A stretch of 17,391 bases of DNA, from positions 62,139 through 79,529 of the forward strand of contig DBQJ01000003.1 in the NCBI GenBank assembly GCA_002305205.1, read 5' to 3'. Numbering within the stretch: position 1 is the stretch's first letter; every line of letters begins with the position of its first letter. Below are positions 7,020-14,924 of this stretch, piece by piece. Source of the stretch: a candidate division WWE3 bacterium UBA1397. Its GTDB lineage: Bacteria > Patescibacteriota > WWE3 > UBA101185 > UBA10185. Below the pieces are notes generated by a model. That model saw nothing but the letters and a program-made list of their open reading frames with translations, was not told where the DNA came from and searched no databases. A program made the translations under genes and the position numbers.

Positions 7020-7841
7020 ATGATAAAAACATATAAACCAACAAGTGAAGGATTAAGACAAAGAAAAACTTTAATAAAAGAAGTTGATAATGTTGCTCCT
7101 TTGAAATCAAAACTATCTGTATTAAAAGCAAGTCCCGGTAAAAGCAGAGGACGAATATCAAGCAGACACAAGCAAAGAGGCGCTAAAAAAATGTACAGAC
7201 AGATTGATTTCAGAAGAGATAAATACGATATAGAAGGAAAAGTAGTTACTATAGAATATGACCCTAATAGAGATTGTAATATAGCGTTAATAAATTACGT
7301 TGATGGTGATAAAAGATATATTATTTCCCCCGTTGGTTTGGAAAAAGGAATGAAAGTAATATCCGGGGAAGAAGTTGAAGTTAATGTGGGAAATACAATG
7401 CCCATGTCTAATATACCCTTGGGAACAGAGATTCATAATATTGAGATTAATCCTAAAGCCGGGGGAATATTGGTCAGGGGAGCTGGAAGTTATGCTCAAA
7501 TATTAGCTAAAGAGGGTGACTATGTAAATGTTAAACTTCCAAGCGGGGAAGTGAAAAAGATAATGGGAAGATGTTATGCTACAATTGGCGTTCCGAGCAA
7601 TCCTGATAAGAGAAATATAAATCTGGGTAAGGCCGGGAGAAAAAGACATTTAGGATGGAGGCCTCACGTAAGGGGAGTAGCTATGGCCAACCCTGCAGGG
7701 GATCACCCTCACGCAGGAAAATACAGAACATCAGGTATCGGGATGTCTTCTCCTAAATCTCCTTGGGGATGGAAAACAAGGGGAGTCAAAACTAGAAGAA
7801 GAAAAAGAACTAATTACACAATTATTAAGAGGAGGAAATAA
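7020..7841 (+). CDS. rplB: 50S ribosomal protein L2
   Basis: L2 binds 23S rRNA near the peptidyl-transferase centre and is needed for subunit association. The 273-residue length is normal. Conserved parts include KSRGRISSRHKQRGAKK near residue 41, the central SH3-like region (GTEIHNIE, GGILVRGAGSYAQ) and RHLGWRPHVRGVAM. The normally near-invariant AMNPVDHPHGGGEGR reads AMANPAGDHPHAGKYR (residues 221-236): two single-residue insertions, and the GGGEGR glycines replaced. The sequence then resumes as PWG..T.G.KTR. The TAA overlaps the rpsS ATG by one base. Confidence 0.97.
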   Translation: MIKTYKPTSEGLRQRKTLIKEVDNVAPLKSKLSVLKASPGKSRGRISSRHKQRGAKKMYRQIDFRRDKYDIEGKVVTIEYDPNRDCNIALINYVDGDKRYIISPVGLEKGMKVISGEEVEVNVGNTMPMSNIPLGTEIHNIEINPKAGGILVRGAGSYAQILAKEGDYVNVKLPSGEVKKIMGRCYATIGVPSNPDKRNINLGKAGRKRHLGWRPHVRGVAMANPAGDHPHAGKYRTSGIGMSSPKSPWGWKTRGVKTRRRKRTNYTIIKRRK

Positions 7842-8134
7842 TGAGCAGATCGTTAAAAAAAGGAATATATGTTGAAGAAAAATTAATGAAAAAGGTTAAG
7901 AAAGTATTGCAGGAGGGTTCAAGAACTCCTATAAAAACATGGTCAAGAAGATCTACTGTAGTTCCGGAGATGGTAGGAATAACCTTTGAGGTACACAATG
8001 GTAAGAAACATATTCCTGTTTTTATAACTGAATCTATGGTTGGTCATAAACTCGGAGAGTTCTCTCCTACAAGAACATTCAGAGCACACTCTTCAAAGAA
8101 GGGAGCTGAAAGTTCAGATAAATCTACGGAGTAA
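7841..8134 (+). CDS. rpsS: 30S ribosomal protein S19
   Basis: S19 is a head protein of the 30S subunit next to S13 and takes part in the bridges to 50S. The 97-residue protein starts MSRSLKKGIYVEEKL and contains the core motifs TWSRRSTVVPEMVG, GKKHIPVFITESMVGHKLGEF and PTRTFRAH. The start follows an excellent AGGAGG Shine-Dalgarno located inside the end of rplB. The last dozen residues (KGAESSDKSTE) form a hydrophilic tail that is not conserved in the family. Confidence 0.97.
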   Translation: MSRSLKKGIYVEEKLMKKVKKVLQEGSRTPIKTWSRRSTVVPEMVGITFEVHNGKKHIPVFITESMVGHKLGEFSPTRTFRAHSSKKGAESSDKSTE

Positions 8135-8138
8135 TATT

Positions 8139-8492
8139 ATGAAAAATAAAGCAGATGCTAAAGCAAAATTAATGAGAATAAGAATATCACCTAAAAAATT
8201 AGGTCCGGTGGTGGATTTAGTCAAAGGAAAAACTCTAAATGAAGCTAAAGTTGCCTTAAGATTTGATTCAACAAAAGGAGCAAAGATACTCCTAAAAGTA
8301 TTAAAATCAGCTGAAGCTAATGCAATAAACAACCATAAGATATCTAGAGATAATATTTATATATCGGAGGTGTGGGTAGGACCCGGACCTACGTATAAAT
8401 CAGGACAGTTTGCAGGCAAAGGGCATTTCCGTCGAATATTAAAAAGAACAAGTAATATTTATGTTAATTTAGCTGAAAGGAACAGCAAGTAA
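8139..8492 (+). CDS. rplV: 50S ribosomal protein L22
   Basis: L22 contacts all 23S domains, and its beta-hairpin lines the exit tunnel beside L4. I place the start at ATG 8139 (MKNKADAKAKLMRI), giving 117 residues. A longer open frame begins at 8040, but its extra 33 residues lie inside rpsS and do not look like L22, while GGAG sits 7 bases before 8139. Family motifs are RISPKKLGPVVDLVKGK (about residues 15-31), the SAEANAINNH helix, VWVGPGPTYK and the basic hairpin tip KGHFRRILKRTS. The gap from rpsS is 4 bases. Confidence 0.95.
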   Translation: MKNKADAKAKLMRIRISPKKLGPVVDLVKGKTLNEAKVALRFDSTKGAKILLKVLKSAEANAINNHKISRDNIYISEVWVGPGPTYKSGQFAGKGHFRRILKRTSNIYVNLAERNSK

Positions 8493-8493
8493 T

Positions 8494-9126
8494 ATGGGTC
8501 AAAAAATAAATCCAATAGGATACAGATTGGGGGTTTCTAAGGAATGGTCATCTAAATGGTATTCTCCTAAAAATTCATATGCCGATTTGGTACTCGAAGA
8601 TATAAAAATTAGAAAATTCTTAAAGAAAAAACTTGACCAAGCAGGCTTGAAAGTTATTGAAATTGAACGTACGGAAAATGAAGTAAGTATAACATTGAGA
8701 GTATCTAAGCCCGGGCTTGTAATAGGAAGAGGAGGTACCGGAGTTGAGGAGCTGGAAAAAGAATTAAAGAAGATAACTAAAGCTAAGGTTAAAATAACAG
8801 CCGAAGAGATTAAGGTACCGGAGATTGAAGCACAACTTGTTGCTGATTATATATGCAGACAGTTAAAGAGAAGAATACCTTACAGAAGAACAGCTATGTT
8901 TGCTGTAAGTTCTGCAATGGATAAAGGGGCAAAAGGAATAAAAATTAAATTTTCAGGAGTGTTAAGCGGAAGTAATACCATAGCAAGAAGCGAGAAATTT
9001 ACTGCAGGTTCTCTTCCTCTCCAAACATTGAGAGCAGATATAGATTATGCTCAGATAGACTGCCATCTTCTTTACGGAACGGTAGGAGTTAAAGTATGGA
9101 TTTATAAGGGAGAAAAATTGTACTAA
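8494..9126 (+). CDS. rpsC: 30S ribosomal protein S3
   Basis: S3 lies at the mRNA entry channel and contributes to the ribosome's helicase activity. The 210-residue protein begins MGQKINPIGYRLG, the universal S3 start. Its KH domain carries the loop VIGRGGTGV (about 76-84). The second half has the RRTAMFAVSSAMDKGAKGIKI region and ends TVGVKVWIYKGE. It starts one base after the rplV stop, with AAAGGA upstream as a plausible ribosome-binding site. It is on the short side for S3, lacking the long C-terminal tail found in some bacteria. Confidence 0.97.
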   Translation: MGQKINPIGYRLGVSKEWSSKWYSPKNSYADLVLEDIKIRKFLKKKLDQAGLKVIEIERTENEVSITLRVSKPGLVIGRGGTGVEELEKELKKITKAKVKITAEEIKVPEIEAQLVADYICRQLKRRIPYRRTAMFAVSSAMDKGAKGIKIKFSGVLSGSNTIARSEKFTAGSLPLQTLRADIDYAQIDCHLLYGTVGVKVWIYKGEKLY

Positions 9127-9143
9127 AACAGTTTTAATATCTT

Positions 9144-9551
9144 ATGTTACTACCTAAAAAAGTAAAATTTAGAAAACAACAAAGAGGAAATAACAGAGGA
9201 TTGGCAGTAAGAGGATCTACAATTTCTTTTGGTGAATTTGCTTTGAAGGCTATGGACAGGGGACTGTTAACTTCAAGGCAGATAGAATCAGCTAGAAAAG
9301 CTATAATGCATGAAACAAAAAGAGGGGGAAAACTCTGGATAAGAGTATTTCCTGATAAACCTATTGTTAAGAAACCGGCAGAAACTCGTATGGGAAGCGG
9401 AAAAGCGGCTACAGATCATTATGCTGCCGTTATTAAACCGGGTAAGATAATATTTGAATTGGCCGGTTTATCAAAAAGTTTGGCTGTAGTTGCATTTCAT
9501 AAAGCATCCTCTAAACTGCCTATTAAAACAAAGTTTATTGAAAAGGAATAG
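9144..9551 (+). CDS. rplP: 50S ribosomal protein L16
   Basis: L16 helps place the acceptor end of tRNA in the A site of the 50S subunit. The 135-residue protein starts MLLPKKVKFRKQQRG and has the motifs FGEFALKA, ARKAIMHETKRGGKLWIR, PDKPIVKKPAETRMGSGK and GLSKSLAVVAFHKAS. All are standard, including the MGSGK loop near the A-site tRNA. The 17-base gap from rpsC has no Shine-Dalgarno sequence. The stop is followed after 2 bases by rpmC. Confidence 0.97.
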   Translation: MLLPKKVKFRKQQRGNNRGLAVRGSTISFGEFALKAMDRGLLTSRQIESARKAIMHETKRGGKLWIRVFPDKPIVKKPAETRMGSGKAATDHYAAVIKPGKIIFELAGLSKSLAVVAFHKASSKLPIKTKFIEKE

Positions 9552-9553
9552 AA

Positions 9554-9763
9554 ATGAAGATAGATGAATTAAGACAAAAGAATATAAATGAATTAAAAAA
9601 AGACCTGGAGAATAGCAAAAAAGGTTTGGAAAAATTGTTAGGCGAGATAGTTCAAAGAAAAGAGAAAAATATTAGAAAAGTAAGATTATTTAGAGCTGAT
9701 ATAGCCAGAATATCTACAGTAATATCAGAGAAAAGGATAATTTCAGAGGAGGAAGGAAAATGA
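9554..9763 (+). CDS. rpmC: 50S ribosomal protein L29
   Basis: L29 is a small helical-hairpin protein at the tunnel exit next to L23. The 69-residue product is highly charged and helical: DELRQKNINELKKDL at the N-terminus, and VRLFRADIARISTVISEK matching the family's conserved second helix (R..RR.IARI.T). It is recognised by position between rplP and rpsQ as well as by sequence. Its stop overlaps the rpsQ start as ATGA, and the AGGAGG ribosome-binding site for rpsQ lies inside its last codons. Confidence 0.95.
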   Translation: MKIDELRQKNINELKKDLENSKKGLEKLLGEIVQRKEKNIRKVRLFRADIARISTVISEKRIISEEEGK

Positions 9764-9999
9764 GCGTAAAAAAATTAAGAGGAAGAATAGTATCGGATAA
9801 AATGCAGAAAACAGTTGTTGTTGCTGTAGAAGTACATAAGAAACATCCGATATACTCAAAAATACTAAGGAATACAAAGAGAGTAAAAGCTAGAAATGAA
9901 GCAGGGGCAAAGTTAAATGATTCAGTATTAATTCAGGAATGCAGACCTTATGGTAAAGATGTATCTTGGATAATTACGGAGGTCATTAAGGAGAAATAA
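9760..9999 (+). CDS. rpsQ: 30S ribosomal protein S17
   Basis: S17 is an OB-fold protein that binds 16S rRNA early in 30S assembly. The 79-residue protein shows the family pattern KLRGRIVSDKMQKTVVVAVE, then HPIYSKILRNTKRVKARNE and the C-terminal RPYGKDVSWIITEVI (family: RPLSK.K.W.L.EV). The ATG overlaps the rpmC stop by four bases (ATGA) and is preceded by a strong AGGAGG. It ends 2 bases before rplN. Confidence 0.96.
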   Translation: MSVKKLRGRIVSDKMQKTVVVAVEVHKKHPIYSKILRNTKRVKARNEAGAKLNDSVLIQECRPYGKDVSWIITEVIKEK

Positions 10000-10001
10000 C
10001 T

Positions 10002-10367
10002 ATGTTACCAATCGGAGCATCAATTAATCCGGCAGACAACTCGGGGGCTAAAATGCTAAAGATAGTTGGTATACCCGGAAGCAGGAAGAAACTGGCTAAA
10101 CTCGGTGATATTGTTACTGTAGTAATTAAAGGAGCAGACTCAGCAGGAACCGTAAAAGACCATTCAGTAGCTAAGGCGTTGATAGTCAGAACTAAGAAAG
10201 AAACAAGAAGAAAAGACGGAAGTTATATAAGGTTTGATGATAATGCTGCTGTGTTAATAAACGAGGATGAGTTAATGATAGGAACCAGAGTATTTGGTCC
10301 CATAGCAAGGGAGATAAGAGATAGAGGTTATTTAAAGATTGTATCTTTAGCAAAAGAGGTTTTTTAA
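10002..10367 (+). CDS. rplN: 50S ribosomal protein L14
   Basis: L14 sits on the subunit interface of 50S, beside L3 and L19. The 121-residue product has ADNSGAKMLKIVGIPGS near the start (family: ADNSGAR...I.V.G.S), GDIVTVVIKGA, the segment VRTKKETRRKDGSYIRFDDN and GTRVFGPIAREIR with the normal C-terminus. The usual glutamine in the opening MIQ.. is replaced (MLPIGASINP). The Shine-Dalgarno AAGGAG lies in the end of rpsQ. One base separates its stop from rplX. Confidence 0.97.
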   Translation: MLPIGASINPADNSGAKMLKIVGIPGSRKKLAKLGDIVTVVIKGADSAGTVKDHSVAKALIVRTKKETRRKDGSYIRFDDNAAVLINEDELMIGTRVFGPIAREIRDRGYLKIVSLAKEVF

Positions 10368-10368
10368 T

Positions 10369-10686
10369 ATGAAGATAAAAAAAGGCGATAAAGTAAAAAT
10401 AATATCGGGAAAAGACAAGGGTAAGATTGCCCCCGTGTTAAAGGTAATACCTTCTGAGAATAAGATTGTAGTTGAGGGTGTGTTCATGGTAAAAAAACAT
10501 GTTAAACCGGGATCCGTATCTAAAGAAGGGGGGATTATCAGTATTGAGAAACCAATAGACATATCAAATGTTATGTATTTTGATGAGAAAACAAATAAAA
10601 CTACAAGAATTGGTTACAAAATAGTCAAAGGAAAGAAATATAGAATATCTAAGAAAACCGGAGAAATAGTTGATAAGAAGATATGA
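10369..10686 (+). CDS. rplX: 50S ribosomal protein L24
   Basis: L24 is an early 50S assembly protein with a KOW domain. The 105-residue product begins MKIKKGDKVKIISGKDKGK, the KOW signature, and continues VEGVFMVKKHVKP and GGIISIEKPIDISNVM, both characteristic. The C-terminal RIGYKIVKGKKYRISKKTGE is the usual basic tail. It starts one base after the rplN stop (TAATATG) and its own TGA overlaps the rplE ATG (ATGA). Confidence 0.96.
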   Translation: MKIKKGDKVKIISGKDKGKIAPVLKVIPSENKIVVEGVFMVKKHVKPGSVSKEGGIISIEKPIDISNVMYFDEKTNKTTRIGYKIVKGKKYRISKKTGEIVDKKI

Positions 10687-11234
10687 ACAGATTAAATAAA
10701 AAATATATTGAATATGTATCTAAAGAAGCCAAGAAGGATATTGGTGTAGATAATGTTATGGATGTACCTAGAATATTAAAGATAAAAGTTAATTCAGGAA
10801 TAGGGCCGTTTATGGATAATAGGGAGGCAGTTGAATCTTTTGCAGAGGAATTGTCCAATATTTGCTCCCAGAAACCCTATATGAGAAAAGCCAGAGTCTC
10901 AGAAGCAGGTTTTAAAATTAAAAAGGGAGATATTGTGGGGTTTTCTGCAACCTTAAGAGGTGATAGAATGTGGGCGTTTTTGGATAAACTCATAAATGTT
11001 GCTCTACCCAGAGTAAGGGATTTTAGAGGATTAGAGGATAATTCTTTTGATGAGAACGGTAATTATTCGCTGGGTATTAGAGAACATGTAATATTTCCTG
11101 AAGTAAATCCAAATACTACAAAAGGAATAAGGGGTGTTCAATTAACAATAGTATTTAATACAAAAGATAAGGACAAGAATAGAAAAGTATTACAGTATTT
11201 AGGTTTTCCTTTCAGAAAGGATGATAAGGAATAA
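10683..11234 (+). CDS. rplE: 50S ribosomal protein L5
   Basis: L5 binds 5S rRNA in the central protuberance and touches the P-site tRNA. The 183-residue product has the family segments VPRILKIKVNSGIGP, KPYMRKARVSEAGFKIKKGD and LRGDRMWAFLDKLINVALPRVRDFRGL, then the C-terminal YSLGIREHVIFPEV and GVQLTIVFNT. The length is normal. Its start overlaps the rplX stop by four bases, and rpsZ follows 2 bases after its stop. Confidence 0.97.
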   Translation: MNRLNKKYIEYVSKEAKKDIGVDNVMDVPRILKIKVNSGIGPFMDNREAVESFAEELSNICSQKPYMRKARVSEAGFKIKKGDIVGFSATLRGDRMWAFLDKLINVALPRVRDFRGLEDNSFDENGNYSLGIREHVIFPEVNPNTTKGIRGVQLTIVFNTKDKDKNRKVLQYLGFPFRKDDKE

Positions 11235-11236
11235 AG

Positions 11237-11422
11237 ATGGCAAAAAGTTCACTAATACAAAAAAATTTGAAGAAACCTAAATTTAAAGTAAGAATGTATA
11301 ATAGATGTCCGTTGTGCGGAAGTCCCAGAGGGTATTTTGGAAGATTTAAAATGTGCAGAAAATGTTTTAGAGAATTGGCTCACAAAGGAGAGCTTCCGGG
11401 TGTTAAAAAATCAAGTTGGTAA
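11237..11422 (+). CDS. rpsZ: 30S ribosomal protein S14, zinc-binding type Z
   Basis: S14 is a late-assembling protein of the 30S head. The 61-residue form with four cysteines is the zinc-containing type: CPLC at 24-27 and CRKC at 40-43, separated by RGYFGRFKM. The C-terminus LPGVKKSSW is conserved (family GE.PGV.KASW). The long, cysteine-free E. coli type is not present. This form needs zinc, so its supply may matter for this small genome. The start follows the rplE stop by 2 bases. Confidence 0.97.
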   Translation: MAKSSLIQKNLKKPKFKVRMYNRCPLCGSPRGYFGRFKMCRKCFRELAHKGELPGVKKSSW

Positions 11423-11427
11423 ATATT

Positions 11428-11826
11428 ATGACTACCGATAGATTATCCAATTTAATGAGTTCCTTAAAGAATGCCTCCATGGCGGGTAGAAAAGATGTGG
11501 AAGTATTTCATTCAAATGAATGTGAGAAAGTAGCTAATATTCTAAAAGAAAAAGGTTTCTTGAAGGAAGTAAAGATATACAAACCTTCTAAGAGCACCAC
11601 CAAGATGATACATATTGAATTGGAATCTGACCAAGGGGTATTCACATTAACTGAGGCAAAAAGAATATCAAAACCGGGAAGAAGAATATATAAAGGGTCT
11701 AGGGATATAAAACCGTCAGTTGGTAAGTACGGTGTACTTATAGTATCAACTCCTAAAGGAATAATGGACTCATTAACTGCCAGAAAGAAAAATCTAGGAG
11801 GAGAGTTATTATGTGAGGTTTATTAA
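11428..11826 (+). CDS. rpsH: 30S ribosomal protein S8
   Basis: S8 binds helix 21 of 16S rRNA and is central to 30S platform assembly; in E. coli it represses the spc operon. I use ATG 11428 (MTTDRLSNLMSSLKNA), giving 132 residues, the usual family size. A TTG at 11416 in frame would add four residues that overlap the end of rpsZ and is less likely. Motifs are SLKNASMAGRKDVEVFHS near the start, RRIYKGSRDI in the middle and YGVLIVSTPKGIMD near the C-terminus (family G.GI.I.ST..G.M). The ending GGELLCEVY matches the conserved GGE..C.V. Confidence 0.95.
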   Translation: MTTDRLSNLMSSLKNASMAGRKDVEVFHSNECEKVANILKEKGFLKEVKIYKPSKSTTKMIHIELESDQGVFTLTEAKRISKPGRRIYKGSRDIKPSVGKYGVLIVSTPKGIMDSLTARKKNLGGELLCEVY

Positions 11827-11829
11827 AAT

Positions 11830-12393
11830 ATGTCTAGAATAGGTAAAAAATCAATTGAAATACCGTCAGGAGTAACCGTTCAAGTATCGGGATCTGAAGT
11901 TATTGTTAAAGGATCTAAAGATGAATTAAAAATGACTTTTAATCCTGAAATTATTGTAGAAGTTAAGGATAATCTTGTTAATGTTAAACCAAAAGACGAT
12001 ATAAAAAGACTTTATCCTTTTTGGGGTTTAACCAGGGCTATGATATCAAATATGATTGTTGGGGTATCCAAAGGCTACGAGAAGAAGTTAGAGATGGTAG
12101 GTGTAGGATACAGGGCAAAGCAGAATGGATCAGAAGGTGTAATAATTACAGCCGGTTTTTCCCATCCTGTGGATTTTAAAGCACCTAAAGGTATAGAAAT
12201 ACAAGTTCCTGATCAGAATACAATTATTATTAAGGGAGCTGATAAACACCTAGTTGGACAAACAGCATCCAATATCAGAAAAATCAGACCCCCGGAGCCT
12301 TATAAAGGCAAGGGAATAAAATATTCAGGTGAGGTCGTAAGAAGAAAAGCAGGAAAGGCAGGAAAAGCTTTGGGTTCTGCCGGAGGTAAGTAA
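11830..12393 (+). CDS. rplF: 50S ribosomal protein L6
   Basis: L6 sits by the sarcin-ricin loop and the factor-binding site. The 187-residue protein starts MSRIGKKSIEIPSGV and contains the two L6 repeats: the first ending LTRAMISNMIVGVSKGYEKKLEMVGVGYRAK, broken here as LTRAMISNMIVGVSKGYEK plus LEMVGVGYRAK, and the second with the C-terminal signature IRPPEPYKGKGIKYSGE (about 156-172). A small basic tail, KAGKAGKALGSAGGK, follows. The gap from rpsH is 3 bases. Confidence 0.97.
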   Translation: MSRIGKKSIEIPSGVTVQVSGSEVIVKGSKDELKMTFNPEIIVEVKDNLVNVKPKDDIKRLYPFWGLTRAMISNMIVGVSKGYEKKLEMVGVGYRAKQNGSEGVIITAGFSHPVDFKAPKGIEIQVPDQNTIIIKGADKHLVGQTASNIRKIRPPEPYKGKGIKYSGEVVRRKAGKAGKALGSAGGK

Positions 12394-12406
12394 AGAGGAT
12401 AAAATT

Positions 12407-12769
12407 ATGTACCATGTAAAAAGATATAAAAATAAAATAACTAGAAGAAAAATAAGAGTTAGGAAGAAGATATATGGAGTTGGTTCTAAACCCAGAATGT
12501 CTGTTTTTAGATCAAACAGGTATATTTATGTTCAAATGATAGATGATGCTAAAGGTATTACTATAGCCGAAGCTTCTTCTCTTAGTCTAAGTCCAAAGAA
12601 TAAGTCACAGAAGAAAGTAGAGCAGGCCTTAGAGGTGGGTAAAAATATAGCGAAGAAAGCAATAGAGAAGGGTATTAAAGAGGCAGTATTCGATAGAAAC
12701 GGCTATAAATATCATGGAAGAGTTAAAGCTGTAGCTGAAGGTGCAAGAGAAGGAGGACTAAATATATGA
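12407..12769 (+). CDS. rplR: 50S ribosomal protein L18
   Basis: L18 binds 5S rRNA together with L5. The 120-residue product has the basic N-terminus RYKNKITRRKIRVRKKIYG and the motifs KPRMSVFRSNRYIYVQMIDD (about 31-50), VGKNIAKKAIEKGIKEAVFD and YKYHGRVKAVAEGARE, with the ending GL.I typical of the family. GAGG upstream, in the spacer after rplF, serves as ribosome-binding site. The TGA overlaps the rpsE ATG (ATGA). Confidence 0.97.
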   Translation: MYHVKRYKNKITRRKIRVRKKIYGVGSKPRMSVFRSNRYIYVQMIDDAKGITIAEASSLSLSPKNKSQKKVEQALEVGKNIAKKAIEKGIKEAVFDRNGYKYHGRVKAVAEGAREGGLNI

Positions 12770-13227
12770 GAGAAAATAAAGGAAGAACACCAAAACAAAT
12801 ATCTGAATTCGATGAAAGAGTTCTTCAAATTAGAAGAGTTTCAAAAAAGACCAGAGGAGGAAATACCATAGGTTTTACAGCTTTAGCTGTAGTGGGTGAT
12901 AAAAATGGAAGAGTTGGATTCGGATATGGAAAGGCGCCCGATGTTTCAGGAGCTATTTCTAAAGCAATAACCTTAGCCAAAAGAGACATTGTAAATATAA
13001 AAGTTAATGAAGGTACAATATCCCATAATGTATCAGCTAAGTTTGGATCTGCTAAAGTACTTTTAAAACCCGCTCCAAAGGGAAGTGGGATAATAGCGGG
13101 AGGATCCATAAGATCAGTTGTTGAACTTGCAGGTATTAAGGATATATCAGCTAAAATGATTGGAGCAAGCAATAAGATGTGTAATATAAAATGCACAATT
13201 GCAGCTCTTAAGAAATTGAAAGGTTAA
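12766..13227 (+). CDS. rpsE: 30S ribosomal protein S5
   Basis: S5 lies near the mRNA channel and affects decoding accuracy. The 153-residue product carries the N-terminal double-stranded RNA-binding fold (VLQIRRVSKKTRGGNTIGFT, GRVGFGYGKA) and the C-terminal part with KVLLKPAPKGSGIIAGGSIR, VVELAGIKDISAKMIGASN. This is shorter than E. coli S5 at the N-terminus but has all core motifs. A clear GGAGG lies in the end of rplR. The next gene is rplO, not rpmD: the 4-base gap leaves no space for L30. Confidence 0.97.
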   Translation: MRENKGRTPKQISEFDERVLQIRRVSKKTRGGNTIGFTALAVVGDKNGRVGFGYGKAPDVSGAISKAITLAKRDIVNIKVNEGTISHNVSAKFGSAKVLLKPAPKGSGIIAGGSIRSVVELAGIKDISAKMIGASNKMCNIKCTIAALKKLKG

Positions 13228-13231
13228 TACT

Positions 13232-13675
13232 ATGAACTTATCGAACTTACCAGGAGGAAATAATATAAAAAAATCAAAGAGAGTAGGAAGAGGTATAGGA
13301 AGTGGAAAAGGAGGACATACTGTAGGTAAGGGCACCAAAGGTCAAAAATCCAGAAAAGGAACAAAATTTACCTTAGGTTTTGAAGGAGGCCAGGTACCCC
13401 TATATAAAAGACTTCCTCATCTTGGAGGTTTTAAGAATAAAAGAAGCAAAGATGTATATGCTATTAATTTAGATAAATTAAATATATTTAAAGATGGGGA
13501 TATTGTTACCCCTAAACTACTTAGAGAAAAGGGTATTGTTTCTTATATCCCAAAGGATGGAATTAAGATATTATCAACCGGTAAGATTGAAAAGAAGATT
13601 ATTCTTAAAGATTTTCTTTACTCGAAAAACGCTAAAGCTAAGATTAGCAAATCGGGTTCAAAGATAAATGATTAA
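13232..13675 (+). CDS. rplO: 50S ribosomal protein L15
   Basis: L15 is a late 50S assembly protein whose long basic N-terminal arm runs through 23S rRNA. The 147-residue protein has the glycine-rich arm RVGRGIGSGKGGHTVGKG and GTKGQKSRKG (about 18-43), then GFEGGQVPLYKRLPHLGGF, all standard. The C-terminal half is a globular fold, and the end overlaps secY by 8 bases (ATGATTAA). It stands directly behind rpsE because rpmD is absent. Confidence 0.97.
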   Translation: MNLSNLPGGNNIKKSKRVGRGIGSGKGGHTVGKGTKGQKSRKGTKFTLGFEGGQVPLYKRLPHLGGFKNKRSKDVYAINLDKLNIFKDGDIVTPKLLREKGIVSYIPKDGIKILSTGKIEKKIILKDFLYSKNAKAKISKSGSKIND

Positions 13676-14924
13676 AATATTTAAATATCCAGAACTTAGA
13701 AGGAAAATATTGATAACATTATTGGTAATTGTAGTGTCAAGATTACTAGCCCATACTCCCGTCCCCGGTGTTGATACTCAAGCGATTAGATCATATCTTC
13801 AGGGCAATGTACTGTTTGGATTATTTGACCTTTTTAGCGGCGGCGGATTTCAGAATTTTTCTATTGTTACGCTAGGTCTTGCTCCTTATATAAATGCCTC
13901 AATTATTATGCAGCTGCTTACTGTAATGGTTAAAAAGTTTGAAGAATTATCAAAAGAAGGTGAAACAGGTAGAGAGAAAATAAATATGTATACTAAATAT
14001 CTTTCTGTTCCAATGACAATAATTCAATCCTATGGAATATATTTTCTCCTGAGCAAGCAAAATATCATGACTAATCTAAATACTGCGGATTTAGTGTTGC
14101 TTATATTATCTATGACTGCCGGATCTATGCTTCTTGTATGGCTTGGAGACATGATTACGGAATATGGCATAGGAAACGGTGTTTCTCTTTTAATATTTGT
14201 TTCAATAATTGGAAGACTTCCTGCAGCAATTCTTAATATGATAGCTACTACTACAGCAGATAATTTCTTTAGCCTTATAGTATTTTCTCTTCTAGCATTA
14301 GTAGTTATAGCTTCTGTTGTAATGGTTAATGAAGGTACAAGAAATGTAACTATTGAATATGGAAGAACAGGTGTTAAATCCCAAAAGGTTACTAATTATC
14401 TTCCTATTAAAATTAACCAGGCCGGTGTAATACCAATAATATTTGCTGTATCCATAGTAATGATCCCATCCATGATAGGGGGTCCTATGCAGTCTTCAGG
14501 CAACGAATTTTTTCAGAGTCTAGGTCGTATTTTTGTACAGAATTTTAACTCTAATTCCCTTCCCTATAACATACTGTACTTTCTATTGGTCGTAGGATTT
14601 ACATATTTTTATACCAGTGTTCAATTTAATCCCGAAAAAATATCCGATGATGTAAAAAAAAGGGGAGGATTTATTCCCGGAGTTAGACCTGGTAAAAATA
14701 CATCTGATTATCTGAAAAAGATAGTAAACAAGATAACATTGGCGGGGGCAATATTTCTAGGTATCATAGCTATCCTTCCATATTTTGTACAATCATTTGT
14801 TAACGTGTCTTCTCTAACTATTGGAGGAACAGGACTATTGATAGTTGTATCAGTTGTACTTGAGACCATAAGACAGGTAGAATCATTAACAGTGTCTCAA
14901 AGTTATGAAAGGTTTTTAAGATAA
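13668..14924 (+). CDS. secY: Preprotein translocase channel subunit SecY
   Basis: SecY is the pore of the Sec translocon, which moves unfolded proteins across or into the cytoplasmic membrane. The 418-residue protein has the pattern of ten membrane helices. Known motifs are HTPVPGVD near helix 1, GLAPYINASIIMQLLT (helix 2), the cytoplasmic loop EGETGREKIN, EYGIGNGVSLLIF, LPIKINQAGVIPIIFA and the ribosome/SecA-binding loop GGFIPGVRPGKNT (about 337-349). The end RQVESLTVSQSYERFL is conserved. The start overlaps rplO, and the stop overlaps the next gene by one base. secE and secG are not in this window. Confidence 0.97.
   Translation: MIKIFKYPELRRKILITLLVIVVSRLLAHTPVPGVDTQAIRSYLQGNVLFGLFDLFSGGGFQNFSIVTLGLAPYINASIIMQLLTVMVKKFEELSKEGETGREKINMYTKYLSVPMTIIQSYGIYFLLSKQNIMTNLNTADLVLLILSMTAGSMLLVWLGDMITEYGIGNGVSLLIFVSIIGRLPAAILNMIATTTADNFFSLIVFSLLALVVIASVVMVNEGTRNVTIEYGRTGVKSQKVTNYLPIKINQAGVIPIIFAVSIVMIPSMIGGPMQSSGNEFFQSLGRIFVQNFNSNSLPYNILYFLLVVGFTYFYTSVQFNPEKISDDVKKRGGFIPGVRPGKNTSDYLKKIVNKITLAGAIFLGIIAILPYFVQSFVNVSSLTIGGTGLLIVVSVVLETIRQVESLTVSQSYERFLR

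Noticed and set aside
8040..8138. N-terminal extension of rplV inside rpsS
   Set aside because: The extra residues do not resemble L22, while ATG 8139 has GGAG at the right spacing and gives the normal length.
12825..13196. 123-codon open frame on the minus strand across rpsE
   Set aside because: It is the reverse of a clear S5 gene, resembles no known protein, and has no ribosome-binding site or independent context.
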